A model generated the notes under the pieces. It was not told the origin of the DNA and did not search any database. It saw only the letters and a list, made by a program, of their open reading frames with translations. The position numbers and the translations under genes are program-made. DNA of 64,000 nucleotides from Tetrahymena elliotti 4EA (taxonomy: Eukaryota > Ciliophora > Oligohymenophorea > Hymenostomatida > Tetrahymenidae): positions 1,550,001 to 1,614,000 of the forward strand of contig JH720293.1 of NCBI GenBank assembly GCA_000231825.2, in the 5' to 3' direction. Positions 10,572 through 23,151 of this stretch are shown piece after piece (within the stretch, counting starts at the first letter, position 1; each line of letters starts with the position of its first letter).

Positions 10572-13500
10572 ATGAAAATAAATAGTATTACAAATTTGGA
10601 CAGAAAATCCTTTTTTTCAATTACACAGAATGATTTAGATAGCAAACAATAACCCTCTCAAAAATCATTTAATAGATTTCCTTCATAACAACAATTATAT
10701 TATTATGTTGAGAAGTAGGTAGGAGATAACAAAGTGATACCTGTTTAAGAATCTCTTTAGAACATTTCAACTTAAATTTATGATGAAGATAATATTAATA
10801 AAGGGAAAAATAGGAGTTAAAAAATAATTTATCTTTAAAAAGATATGATTTAATATGCTTCAGTAAAAATGAAAGGCAAATAAACTAATCAGCTATTGAA
10901 CAACTATCTGTAAAAAGTACCTCATGTTTATGAATCAAAACCGAAAGAATAGTTTTAACATTTTAAACAAGATTTGCACATGCCTTTTGCAAATATTTTT
11001 CCCAATAGCAACCAAAAGCTTAGCAAATTGTATTTTTTTTATAATAAAATGAAGAAAGTTAATTTATAAATTCAAAAAAAGGCTAGGGTATGAGCCCGTA
11101 AATCAATAATAGATAAGCATGAATCATTTTAGGCAAATTATGGAATAAAGGTAAAGCCTTATACAAGTAATGAATTGATATTAATGTTGAATTTTTTAGA
11201 TCTATAAAGGCATTGATAAACAAAAACTAAGCTAACCTGATAACTGCAAGCAGACTAAAATAAGCTTCTAAAGAAGTTATTTAAAATTTTGGTACTCATT
11301 TTAGTAATAAAATAGAATTTAACAAGAAAGAATCAATGAGCAAAACCAAAAAATTTAAAGAGGATTCACTTATTTTAAGGAGATCAGATATTTTATATAA
11401 AGATGAAAGCAAATCAAAATATTAGCTCTACAGAAATATATATATACTGCACATAAACCATTTTAAGTAGAGTATAGTTGAATTTCTTGAATATAGGATA
11501 CCTTTTTATGTAAATATTTGATATTTATATCTTCAACTTGTTCTTTTATTAATTCTCAAATTAAAGCCATCCACTAACACTATAATTAGCTTTATTTTAT
11601 TAATTAATTTTGCAAATCTTTATTAAGAATTATATATTGATCAATCTTTTTTTTAGAATACCACAGAATAGATTCTTAAAGATAACTTTTCGTCCAATCA
11701 ATAATTACTGGATAACTTACTTGAATAATGCACAAAATGCTTCTCACTTCCATACTAACTAAAATACCTTTCTCTCCTTGATGAAACACCTATTTAATTT
11801 TTACAAGATATACCACTTGATTAGAGTGTCATAATTATATGTATCTTTATTTCATCTAAAATATATTATCAATAACAATCTTTTAATTAATTTCTAAGCA
11901 AATAATCCTAAAAATAATTTCTGGTAAAAATATTATGACTCAAAGTAAATAAATAAACCTAATGAAAAAGATTTCTAGCTTCTCATTTCTAAGTTAAATA
12001 ACTTAAATGATCTCAATAAAATTGAATAGTTTTTTAAAAATAAAAAAAGCTTTATTACTGGTAACTATGCTTATCTTAATAATTTAAACTTACTAATTAC
12101 TTTTTTGTGACTAAATAGATTTAGATGATTTGTCTGGCCATTCTTCAGCAATTCTAGCTAATAGTATGCTATAAACTAAAGGTAGTATGAATAATATTGA
12201 ATAATTAAATCCTGGCTAACATGCAAAAAATGATAATTAGATAAAGAACATATATGAACATAGATATTCTGCTTTTGAAAAATTCTATGTTGTATCAGAA
12301 CAGACTCCCAATAAATAAAATAAAACTAATAATTTAAATTCTCCAAGTAGCTACTAAGACACAAGAGGAAATTTTATGAGTCCTGTAAATAAGCACTCTT
12401 TGTAGTCTCCTTACAAAAGATTAGATAGCTTTGCTACACCATAAAAATAAAAAAATAGAGATCAATTTAGTATAATAATTGAAATTAATTGCAATTTATG
12501 TAATTTGAAATCTATTTTATTTTAAAAGGAAGTCTTCCTAAAATTAAAGGAAGTGATAATAAATACCTTAAGAAGGAAAATAGTCGCATGAGAATAATAG
12601 AAGAGCCTAAAAAATTAAGAGAAAATATAATTCAAACTTAATAAACTTAGAATTAAAATGAAATGGAAAAACAGAAACTCAAATCTAAAGTTTAAGAGAA
12701 TATGTATTGATTTTTTTAGTTCATGGTTTATTTAGTTATATTTTTTAAATATTTTTAGAGATAAATACACTTCTTTGGATTTAGAGATGAAAAAAAAATA
12801 CAATCTGTTAAATGATGCTGCAAGTGTTCAAGACATACTTTAAAAGACTAGTTTTGATAGATATTAGCTGCATCTCCTTTTTAGCAAATTTAAAGCTTTA
12901 ATTCATTATAAAGCTAAGTATAGAAACCCTTTAAAAAAATCTCCAAAAATTTGTAATTAATTTAGTTTTTTAAAATGAATTTATTTATTAATAATTCTAT
13001 AGTGATAGAAGAAGGAGTTGATGTAATATCTTTTAGGAGAGGTGTTGACTCTTTATTAGTCGCTCCTAATGAATAAATTGAAAAAATATTTTAAAGTTAA
13101 AACGCATTTGTAACTAAGGAATAAGGAGGAATGAATTGGGAGGGATTCATATATTCTCTAAACATGATAGAAGCAAAAACAGATAATGCTAAAATTGATC
13201 TTTTTATGAGGGTATGAAAAGCCATTTGTTTTATTTAATTAATTTTAATGATATAAAAAATAGCTACTTGATGAAGACTAGAATGGGACAATATCTTATG
13301 ATGAAATATTTGATTAAAGTAATTAGCTTCTCAGGCAGTTGTTAAAAAATTAAAGTAAAAGTGAAATATCTGTTGATGAAATTAGTCATTTCTTAACTAA
13401 GTAAAAATAAATTAAAAAATAATAAATATAATTAATATAATTAAGTTTAATTTTCTCTGAATTAATAGAACAATATTTGATGCAGTAGGATAAGATTATG

Positions 13501-13676
13501 ATAAAGAAATTTTATCTGAAGACCTAAAACTTTAAATTAGAAGAAAAAATAAAGATTTGGAGCTTTTGCTCATGCTCTGCTTTTATAACACAGAGCAACC
13601 AAATAATTATTATTCTAATTCAGATGAAGAAGAAATTATGGAGGAAGAAAAAAAAATTAAATAGATGTAGAATTGA
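10572..13676 (+). CDS. EF-hand calcium-binding protein, 815 residues, 11 exons
   Basis: Exons 10572-11087, 11133-11166, 11232-11509, 11657-11840, 11899-12060, 12119-12469, 12529-12703, 12759-12952, 13003-13211, 13264-13400 and 13469-13676 total 2,448 nt, exactly 816 codons. The C-terminal quarter contains a canonical EF-hand loop, DEDQNGTISYDE (about residues 704-715), with Asp at 1 and 3, Asn at 5, the invariant Gly at 6, Ile at 8 and Glu at 12. A second, poorer candidate follows (VGQDYDKEILSEDL). The preceding segment, including GMNWEGFIYSL, resembles an EF-hand lobe that has lost its ligands. The N-terminal 500 residues are hydrophilic, Gln/Ser/Lys-rich and unrecognised. The acidic tail (DEEEIMEEEK) ends the protein. 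Calcium binding is therefore likely; the partner is unknown. Several exons are tiny (34 nt) and some introns are 45-50 nt; the small second exon is the least certain. Confidence 0.75.
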
Positions 13677-14365
13677 GGATATTTATTTTCCTTATTCTAT
13701 CAAGTTTTGCTTTTATATATAAATATTATAAAAATTAAAATTTTTTAGAGAAATAATTATTAAAAATAATCAAGTAATATTTATTAAAATTTATTAAATT
13801 TGTAAAACTTTTAATTTCAGTTAAAAAAAATGGTTTAGTTTTTTTAACAGTTCAAAGGATATAGAAAATATTGAAAATGAAAAATTAAGTAAAGCTCAAG
13901 ATATATTTTTCTTATTATTTTTAATTTTATAGAAAAGTAATTAATTAAAATTTTGTTTTTGTTTTAAGATAATTCGAAAAAAAGGGATTTTTCTAGATGA
14001 ACATTATTCAATTATTGAAGTAATACAAAATATTAAATAAACTTATCAATTTTGGAAAGAAATTGAGTTGAAAAATTAATTGATTTTTGAGAAAGTAATA
14101 ATTGAAAATAATTTACTTGAAAATAAATTTAAATATTTGATAAATTGGAATGATGTTTTTACCAATAAATCTGATATTTTTAATTTTTTGATTATGAGAA
14201 AAAAAAGATATTTATTTTTAATTGGATAAAGACTCTACTCAAAACTAATAAAAATATATAGAAGAAAAGCAAATAAATCTGATAATTAAAGAAAAGGCTT
14301 ACTAAAAACAAAGAAAAATTTTAATTAAATTATAAAAATTAAATCAAGTTTTGTAGAGAGTTAGC
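13677..14365. other. Intergenic, possibly 5' region of the phosphatase gene
   Basis: A/T-rich spacer between two plus-strand genes. An open but Met-less Lys/Gln-rich frame precedes the phosphatase start from about 14190; it looks like untranslated or chance sequence and no splice-supported upstream exon was found. Confidence 0.5.
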
Positions 14366-15687
14366 ATGATGTAAGGAAAAAATTAGAATTTTTTTTAGTA
14401 TAAAAACTCTTAGATCCTTAAAGAGTATTCTTACAAAGAAGATTAAAATTATCCAGCAAGATTTAGCATGGAAGATGGTAAATAATTTTTTATTTATTAT
14501 TTTTTAGATAAAATGGGCTAGAAAATTTTATGTTTTAGCAAGAGAAATGTATTAATGATTATTCATAGGGAGTTAATTTTAAAGTTGCTAAGTTCTCTAA
14601 TTTTAAATAACTTTTAATAATAAATAGCTCATTTTGTTTTAGATGATGCATTTAATGATGGACTTATTGGATTTTATGGAGTACTTGATGGACATGGAGG
14701 TTAAGAAGTAGTTGAAAGTTGCGTCTCATTTATTCCAGAAGTATTTATTCATAAATATAAAAAAATAAAAAAATTTCTTTTTGTTAATATAAAATGCTCA
14801 TTTTAGCATAGATGAGAAATAAAACAAATGAAAATAATGTATTAATCTACTTTTGTAAATAGATATTCAAGAAAGAATATAAGAAAGATACTCCTGTTAA
14901 AGAATTATTCACTTAAATTTTTAAAAAAACTGATGATAAATTAAGATTAGTTGGAGCTAGCGATTAAGGTGCCTGTGCTTGCGTTGCATTGGTAAGAAAA
15001 GAAGGATTAAGTAAATATTTTTAAAGTAATAATACAATTAATATTGATTGCTTTGTATAATTATTCTAGATGATTAAAAATGCTATGTTGGTAACCTTGG
15101 TGATACAAGAGCTGTTTTATGTGAAAACGATAAAGCTGTGAGAGTTTCTACAGATCACAAAGCAACAAATGAATAAGAAATTAAGAGGATAAAGTATAAA
15201 CATTTTTTTTCTATTCTAGTTAATAAATAAAGAAAATCATAAAATAAAAAAAAATATTAATTAAATATAGAGATATGGGTGGTATGATCATAAGAGGAAG
15301 AGTTTCAGGATCATTAGCTGTTACAAGAGCTCTTGGAGATTTAGATTTAAAAACAGAAGTAAAAAAATTATAAATTTGCATATAGAAAATTTGATTAAAA
15401 AATTAGGGAGTTTTAAATATTCCTGATGTTTAAGATTTTATGATCACAAGCAAAACATAATATTTGATTCTTGCATCTGATGGTTTATGGGATGTAGTAG
15501 ATGATTAAGTAATAACCTATTTAATATAACTAATTTTATATTTATTTATTTCTAATAAATACAGAAAGCAATAGACCTTTGTAAAAATATGACAGACACT
15601 GGTGAAATGGCCAAAAAATTAGTAAAATATGCTCTTGATAATGGATCAAGAGATAATACATCTGTAATGATATTAAAGTTTAATTGA
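14366..15687 (+). CDS. PP2C-type (PPM) Ser/Thr protein phosphatase
   Basis: Seven exons (14366-14477, 14643-14740, 14863-15010, 15070-15193, 15271-15358, 15407-15508, 15565-15687) sum to 795 nt, 264 residues, close to the minimal PPM catalytic domain. Metal-binding and structural motifs appear in order: SMED near residue 35, VLDGHGG near 50, GACACVALV, YVGNLGDTRAVL, GSLAVTRALGDLDLK, LASDGLWDVVDD with the metal Asp about residue 215, and SRDNTSVMIL with the Asp about 254. All acidic ligands expected of an active Mn/Mg-dependent phosphatase are present. No targeting signal or extra domain is seen, so a soluble cytosolic or nuclear enzyme is likely; substrates cannot be inferred. A second ATG follows directly after the first, and the start could be either. 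Confidence 0.93.
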
Positions 15688-16586
15688 GCAATTAATTTGG
15701 TTGATTAAAATTTCACAAATTTAAGTTGCATAGCTAAGTAAAAATTAGCAAGTAAAGTACAATTTCAATAATTAGTAAGTGAATAGTAAAAAGTTAATAC
15801 CAGAAAATTATTAAACAAACAATATATGAACTTTTAATTTAATATGTAGTTAGTTATTTATCCTTTTATATATGAAAATAAATTATCTTTCTTAATTAAT
15901 ATTTTATGAATTCTCAATTTATTTTCTTCATTTAGATAAATTTAACTCTTTATTACAAAAATAGCTTAGCTAGCTACATATTATAATATTTAATTTACAT
16001 TCATAAAAATTAATCTATTGTAAATACTTAAATCTTTTTATTTTCATTTTTTTAACTATTTAAAAAATTTTTTTTGATTTATTTTTTCTTAAGAAAAAAT
16101 TCTAATGCTAGATAGAGGTAATTATTATTAAGAAATATAAGTATACTTTTTAGATAAAAATCAAAGATTATTTGAATATTTTTGATAAGTAATTGACATT
16201 GAATTTAAATTTTTAAAAAACTCTTTGTTATTTTTTAAAAAAAAGATAGATTTGTTTAATAGAATTTCACATATTAAAAAATCTGAATTATTGCTTCTCA
16301 ACATTAAAATGAAAGCTTTTTCAACTGAATTTAATGTAAATATTATTGTAAAAAAAATATTTTAGCTTAATGTGGTATTGAAAAAACATGTCTAAAATTT
16401 TTACTATATTGAACAAAAATACTTCATTAAAAAAGGTAATACACAATTTACTAATTAAGCAAAATTTAAATTAGAAAATATTTATAAAAGTTTTATGAAT
16501 TATTAAATATATTTTATTGATAAATATATCCTTTTTGATTAACAAAGAAAATCCTAACCACTTGTTAATCAAATTATCTTATTTCT
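15688..16586. other. Convergent intergenic region
   Basis: Between the 3' ends of the phosphatase (plus) and the FOP-like gene (minus). A/T-rich; no coding frame or RNA recognised. Confidence 0.6.
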
Positions 16587-17738
16587 TCACTGATCTTCGA
16601 CATCTTCAAGGTAATCAAAGTTTTCCAAAGCATAAGAATCAACTGAGATATCATGCCCTTTAGATGATTATCCAATATAGTCTTCAGATTCTTCAAAATG
16701 GCTTTAATTACTTGCTCCAGCATTCTTTCCTTTTGAGTTAAGAATATCATCGTCTACATCTATATCTTCTTAGAAATCATTAAGATTCTCTTCAACTCCT
16801 TCTATATCATCATCGTATTAATCAAACTAGTCTTAGTCGTATTATTTTACATTAGCAAACTTATTTTATTATATTGTGTTTTATTATTATTATTGCTGTT
16901 ATTACTACTACTATTATTATTATTATCCCACTGGCAAAGAACCAATCTATCCAGTACGCATTTAGTTTTAACTTTTTTAAATGAATTATTAAGCTTCTTA
17001 AAGAGCTTTCTTTTCACTTGTGCTTTCTAAACTTTGAGCACTTTTATCATCATTTTAAGGAGAAGACATTGGCTTATTTTAAGATTAAGCATTTTTATTA
17101 TCACTTTGTGAATCTAAAGATTATTCGAATTCATCATCTCCAAGCAAGTCATGGTAATTAGTTTGCTATTAACGTTATTATTACTGTTATTATTATTGTT
17201 ACTATTGAGGTTATTCTTATCTCCCAACTTATGTTGCACTTTTTTAAGCTTGAACTTCTTATTTTTATTCTTATTTTTAAGATCCTGCACTTGGATTAGG
17301 GGCTGCTTATTATACTCCAGTTTAGCTATTAACGCTACTGCGTCCAGACTTGAAGTCCTCTAACAATTAAAGAAGTAAAGGTTTTTAAGCATCAGGCTTA
17401 TTTAAGGAGAGTTTTTCATTAATTTTATCTCTTTTTACTTCTTCTCTCAAATTACTTTCTGAAGAAAATACACTATTGGAGTAATCCATATTATAAAATT
17501 AAAGAAATTCCTTAATCAACTAAAGTGCAAGAACACCATTTTCGCTTTCATATAACTTTGCACATTTAGGGTTTTCCCAAGCAAAAGGACTTGGTTTTTT
17601 AGTTTATACCTAGTTATTATCTTATTGATCAATAACTTTAAAAACAGATGCTCTGATTTAAGCTCTAATATTGCTCAAAGATCCGTTAGCTTCCAAAGAT
17701 TAAATGACAAGATTTTTTAATTCATTAAGTTCCTACAT
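16587..17738 (-). CDS. FOP/CEP43-like basal body protein
   Basis: A 383-residue frame. The first 100 residues match the dimerisation/LisH region of FGFR1OP (FOP): ELNELKNLVIQSLEANG, then NIRAQIRASVFKVIDQQ, then NGVLALQLIKEFLQFYNMDYS followed by VFSSES, corresponding to the family order of a short helix, a long helix and the LisH-like hairpin. FOP-family proteins sit at centrioles/basal bodies, where they help docking and microtubule anchoring. The rest is low-complexity: two polyglutamine tracts (11 and 15 residues) written in mixed TAA, TAG, CAA and CAG codons, and an acidic C-terminus. The start is the Met that aligns with the family; the same frame stays open for about 45 further codons upstream (Gln/Lys-rich, ...QQQQKESIKQFQAYF...), so an upstream exon with an earlier start is possible. 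Confidence 0.82.
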
Positions 17739-18815
17739 TTGTTTGCTATTGAAGTATGCTTAAAACTATTTTATTGATTCTTTTTATTGTTGTTAAAACT
17801 TTTGCTGAAATGCTTCTTAAGCTATTTTCTTTTGAATTTCTTTCGTTAAAATTTATATTGATTTTATTTCTTCTTATATTTTTAAATTTACAAATAATCA
17901 ATAACACAACTCCTTTGTTCTAAGATTTATTTGAAATTTTAAAATTGATGGAAAACTTTGGTTTTTTTCTAAATGAATAAATTTTGGTCCACTTTCATGA
18001 TTAGAAAAATACAAATTAATGAATTTAAATAATCGTTTTTTGCCATCTAATATCAAAGATATTTTAAAAGCGGGTATAATCCATTATTTTTTTATAAATT
18101 TGCATTCCCTAAATTACTCTATGAAAGAGTTATGCTAATTCTTTTAATTTTTAATTTGCTTCTATTCAAGGAAATAATATAAATTCAAATCAATAAAATT
18201 ATTTACAAATTAAAATTATTTGCTAAAAAAATATTTTTATTATTTATTTTGATGTTTTTACATTTTTAATGAAAAAATAGTTATTTGACTATTTATGTGA
18301 CAACTTTCTTATTTTTCTCATCAAAAAGAATAATATTATTAATCAAATAATTTAAATTTATAAAAATAATGGATAATTATGTATTTTTTATCTTTAATTT
18401 TCATTCACTTTCAATTAATAAATAGAAATAAAAAATAAAAACAATTATTTTAAAATAATATTGTAGATTTTTCAATTTGTTTTCAAACTTTTAATCTTTT
18501 ATGTACTTAATTTTAAAATAAAATATTAAAAATTCTTATTTTATTAAATGTTTTTTTAATTAAAATTCTCTTTAATATAACAACTGAATTCTTTAAAAGC
18601 TATGAATATTCTTAGCAGTTTGTGCTTTTACTATCTTTGACAGCCATTCTTTTACTTGTAATTTTAAAACTGTTGTATTATTTAAAGTATTTTGTAAGGT
18701 TTTCATCTGATAATTACTTTATTAAATTATAAAGAAAGAACAAAAATATTTTTATTATTTACATGAAAGTTGGAATTAAAGAAAATATAAATTTGTTTTA
18801 ATTTTATTAATTTTT
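17739..18815. other. Intergenic region holding a duplicated exon remnant
   Basis: The right part lies 3' of the Gln/Asn-rich gene and the left part 5' of the FOP-like gene, both on the minus strand. The only structure seen is the diverged copy of the neighbouring gene's last exon near 18.6 kb, listed separately. Confidence 0.55.
18611..18680 (-). repeat. Diverged duplicate of the last exon of the Gln/Asn-rich gene
   Basis: About 70 bases here align with 18889-18960 inside the last exon of the adjacent gene at roughly three quarters identity, sharing blocks such as TGTGCTTTTA, TATCTTTG and AATTTTAAAA in the same order and orientation. Read on the minus strand after a possible AACAG acceptor at about 18680, in the phase the gene would need, the copy begins with QKNGCQRQQKHKL against QKNAQQRLQKHTL in the real exon, and the frame stays open to a TGA at 18472-18474. 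It may be a decayed duplicate or an alternative terminal exon. Confidence 0.6.
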
Positions 18816-21800
18816 TCAATTACTTTATAACTATTTTATTCTCTTTCTGTTATCACTAATATCTTTCTCAATAACCTCTAATTTTTTTTCTAGTGTGTGC
18901 TTTTATAATCTTTGTTAAGCATTCTTTTAATGAATTGGCAATTTTAAAATTTGTGTTTCAAGCTTTTTTATAAATGAAAATTAAATATAGTAAAAATGTT
19001 AGTAATTAAAAAATTACTTGTTGCTTCTCTAAATTAAGCTAAGTCAAGGATTGCTCTATTTGTTTAATTTATTGTTAGTTATTTTCAAAATTTTAATTAG
19101 AAGGAAAAGTTAAAGTTGGCTTTTTATTTTGTCCATAATTATAAAAGGTTTCTTCATTGTATAAACCATTTTTTTATTTAGACCTTTCATTACTTGCTTA
19201 TTTATAATCATAGTTTTATTAATTTTAATTATTATAATTAACTTTATTATAATAGGCATTATTATTTATTGTACTGGTATTACTATTACTAATAAAGCTT
19301 TAATTATAATTATTGATAGACGATTAATTACTATTATCATTTTTATAATTCATATATATTTCTTAATAGTAATTATTATTTTAATAATGGGAATTACTAT
19401 TACTATTTGAATAATTCCCCCTGTCGCCCTGAGAAGGTGTTCTAAGATAATTTTACTTTTATTAAGAACTTTAGTTATTCTCATTATTTTAGTAATTATT
19501 TTTATTCACAAATATTTAATTTGGATATAATGCTCTATCATCCGATTGTTTCTTTTAGTGGTTAACTTAGTATTAATTTCTTAAATCATTATTATTATTA
19601 TTATAAAAAGAAGAATTATTTTAATTCATATGATCATTTCCATAGTTATAATCTAACCTCTTATCTTAATTATTTTAAGGAGGAGTATTTTATAATTGCA
19701 TTTTTTGTGTTCTCTCATACATATAATTTATAGAAGGACTATCATTTTTTACTTTTTCTGGGGCATAATTAAATTGATCTACATGTAATGATTTCTATTA
19801 CACCCTATTTTTAAAGTTTTAATAATATAAATAAAAATAAAATATTTACCTCTCTTTATTTTAGTTGTTATAATTGTTATTATTATAATATCTCAAAGAA
19901 TCATCCTAAATGTTATCTTTAATTTGATTGTAATAAATATCATCAAAGCTTTTGTTCAATTGATTTTCTTTTTTTTAAGAAGACTGGTTCTTTCTGTAAT
20001 TCAACTACTCTTCTTATTTCTAATTATTTCTATTTTAAAATGATTTATTCTATTTAGTTCAGAAATTATAAAAAAATTTTACTGCAATTATGTCACTTTA
20101 TTTAAAAGCAAATCAATTTAGTTTTACTAATCTAATATTTTTTTATTTTTATTTTTAATTTCTTATTTGAGATCTTGAATAGTTTCATTCAACTCTTCTT
20201 ATAAATAATGCTATTATTAAAATTAATATATTTCCATAAATATTTAATTGTTAAATTATTTATCAGTTACCTTTTCTTACTTAAGCTTTTCTTGAGTTTG
20301 TTCTGATTCTTAAGCTTTTGTTGTTAATTATAAATTTTTATCATGTTCTAATAAGAGATTTTATTATAATTCTTTAATTTTCAGTTCTTGTTATTCTTTC
20401 ATTTTTGTTAAATGTGCCATTTCTTCTTTTACGTCTTAAAGTTTGAATTCATAGTCATCTTTTGTTTAATCCACAAGCAGTTCCAGTCTTTTTTCTTTTT
20501 ATTTTAGTGATCTTATTTCCTCTTGTGCTTACTTAATATTCTATTGCATTACACTATAATTCTAATCTTAGACTTTAAGGGCTTAGAGTTCTTGAATGAT
20601 TCTATCTTTTTCCTTATTAAAAATAATTTATAAGAATAATAAAAATAATTAATAAGCATACAAAGAATGAATTATTTACCATAATTTCTTGATTTTTTTC
20701 TAAAGCGATTTATTTCATTTTATTTAAATGGAATTCATAGAAGTTCATGATATTCATAACAAAAGAGTGTTATTAATTAAAAAATTCAATTTATTATTAG
20801 TTTTGAATAAAATCTGCATTCCCATGGTTCATTTCCATATTATTATAGTTGTTATTCTAGAGAGACTAATGAAATTAATTGTAATTATCAACATAATTTT
20901 AACTGAGATTTGATATCCTACTATTATTTAAATCATTTAAAATTTATGCTTGTTGTTGTGGTGACGGCTATTAATTTGCAGCTGGGAAATAAGAACTACC
21001 TTAATTCATAGTAACAAAACTTTAACACATTTATTAAGCTAAATTCATATTTAATGGATTTGAATCTGAAAAGGTATTAAGATGATTTTGATTATTTGAT
21101 AAATCACTTTAATTTTAAAAGTTTTATTATTGGTTTTAAATCATTTTAGAAATGTTTTAATATTCACTTTGAACTATTCCTCCTCCCAAACCACCTAATG
21201 AAAAATTACCTTAATAGTTTTACCCAGAGTTACCTTTAATATGATTATTTCCAGGGTGTTAGTTATCAATCAATCCCTAATCAAATGCATTGCTACACAT
21301 TTCACTTTATACTTACTTGAAATTGACTTTAGAGAAATCTCTATTTTATATATTTGTGAAATGAGATGATTCTGGTGTAGGAAGGTAAGACTCTGTTGTA
21401 GCTATTTCTCTGCTTCCTATAATTTCGCTTGGAAAATATCTACCAACATAATTATTGTTATTATTATGATTTATACTATCATTATTTTACTTTTTAAATT
21501 ACTAATTTCCTTAAGGAGTTTATTTATTGAATTAACCGTAATTGAATTCATTTATTTGCTATTTTTAATTTTAATTGATATTATGCTAATTATTAGCTAA
21601 TTATTTTGGTTAGTTTGAGTTACTATTAGAAGTATGTTAGCTATTACTATATCCCCTTTCATTATAGGAGTGATTATTAAGCTACTAAATAATTGTACTC
21701 ATATTATTACTGATAAAAGTATTGTTTTAATTTTAAATGCTATTATCCCCAATAATACTTTCATCTCCTGGCAAAGAGCTGCAGTCTCTAAACTTTGCAA

Positions 21801-23151
21801 CAAAATCATCATATTTTTAAGGTGAATCTTCTTTTTGTTACTTTTACTTTTTTAAAAACTCTTGATAGATGTTACTATATTCCCCATTTCTTTAAAAATT
21901 ATTATTTTAAATTTGTTATGGAGATTAGTCGTTGTTATCTCTAGGTGTATTTTATTCAGAGAAAAAAAAATCTTAGCTTTGTTGTATATTAATGAAGTTT
22001 TTATTTGGAAGACTGTTTGTTTATTTAGTACCTATTTAATTCAATTATTTTAAATTATTGTGGTCTTCATTCTTAGATATTTTATTCTGATTTTAATTTG
22101 TTTTCAGATAACTTTACTAATGATTTTCCTTAAATTCTTTTTAAAATTCAAGCTTATTTTAATCTTTATCTTTTTAAGAATAAAATGAAGTTGATGAATG
22201 CTAAGGCTAGTATGCATCAATTGCAGAGCTAGATTCCCAATAATTATTATCTTAATCTTTATTGCTTTCATGAACTGAGTTATCTTAATTTTAAATAATT
22301 TTAATTTTATAATTCAAATTATTTTTTTCTTGAGAATCTTTTCTATTGTAAAACTTTGAGTTATTCTCAACATCATTATTGTAATCTTAAAATTGATCTT
22401 CCTCTTATTCCTTCTCATCAATTACTTTTAAATTAGCAATTTAAAATTCTTCTTGATGATTATCATACTTAGGTTGTGGTTGTTTAGGGAGATTTTAATT
22501 TTATAAGCTATTTTATGCTAAATTAGAGTTGTTTGTGTTTTCTTAGCATATTTCTTAATTTAAATTAATTTTTTTATTATTTTTGAGTATTGCTTATTCA
22601 CTACTATCTTTGTTGTCTATTTTTTAATTATTATTGATACTTTATAAATTAAAATCACTAGAATAATCATAATTTTATTCCTCAGAAGCTTATTTTACAC
22701 TTAATTATGGAGTCTTTTATATATTATTTTATGGATCTTCATCCTATGGATTTTAATGAGAGATATTATCAAAATTTTCTGCTAGATTTCGTTTTATAAA
22801 TGAATTTATCAAATTGTGCTAGCCTTAAGGAATTGAAATATCTGATGCATCATAATGCATATTATCGCTCTAATTAAGGGGGCTTCTACAAGGAGTTACT
22901 GTAATTTCATTATTTTCAAAGCTATGATCAGATTAATTATCATCAACTACTACAGGAATGCCTTCATCTCGAAATGAAAACGTTGATGAAGTCTTTCTTA
23001 GTCTATCCAAAACAACTTTTTCTATATCACCATATTAATTATTTACAGGGTTTGTTTGATACATTTTGCTAATTTTAGTAGGAGTTTTTGACTACCTAGC
23101 ACTATTTTAGCTTGCTTCTAAAGTATTTTTCTCTTCTTCTTATTCACTCAT
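18816..23151 (-). CDS. Large Gln/Asn-rich coiled-coil protein, 1,353 residues
   Basis: Six exons (23151-20680, 20612-20271, 20210-20097, 20049-19850, 19804-19018, 18962-18816) sum to 4,062 nt. The first 820 residues are Gln, Asn and Ser-rich with little predicted fold; short conserved-looking islands include VVLDRLRKTSSTFSFRDEG and a segment ending DFVAKFRDCSSLPGDESI. Residues about 800-980 form a strong coiled coil (ALEKNQEIMEKDRIIQELQ and following heptads with many Glu/Lys/Leu). A second Asn/Tyr/Gln-rich tract follows, and the last exon is again helical: LEKQQLETQILKLP, then QKNAQQRLQKHTLEKKLEVI and a basic end. Such architecture is common in ciliate cytoskeletal scaffold proteins, but no family is identified. 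The third intron uses a GTGACA donor, less typical than the others, and is the weakest junction. The neighbour on the same strand is the FOP-like gene. Confidence 0.78.

Noticed and set aside
17151..17363. Leu-rich plus-strand frame (LLLTLLLLLL...)
   Set aside because: Antisense of the polyglutamine tract in the FOP-like gene.
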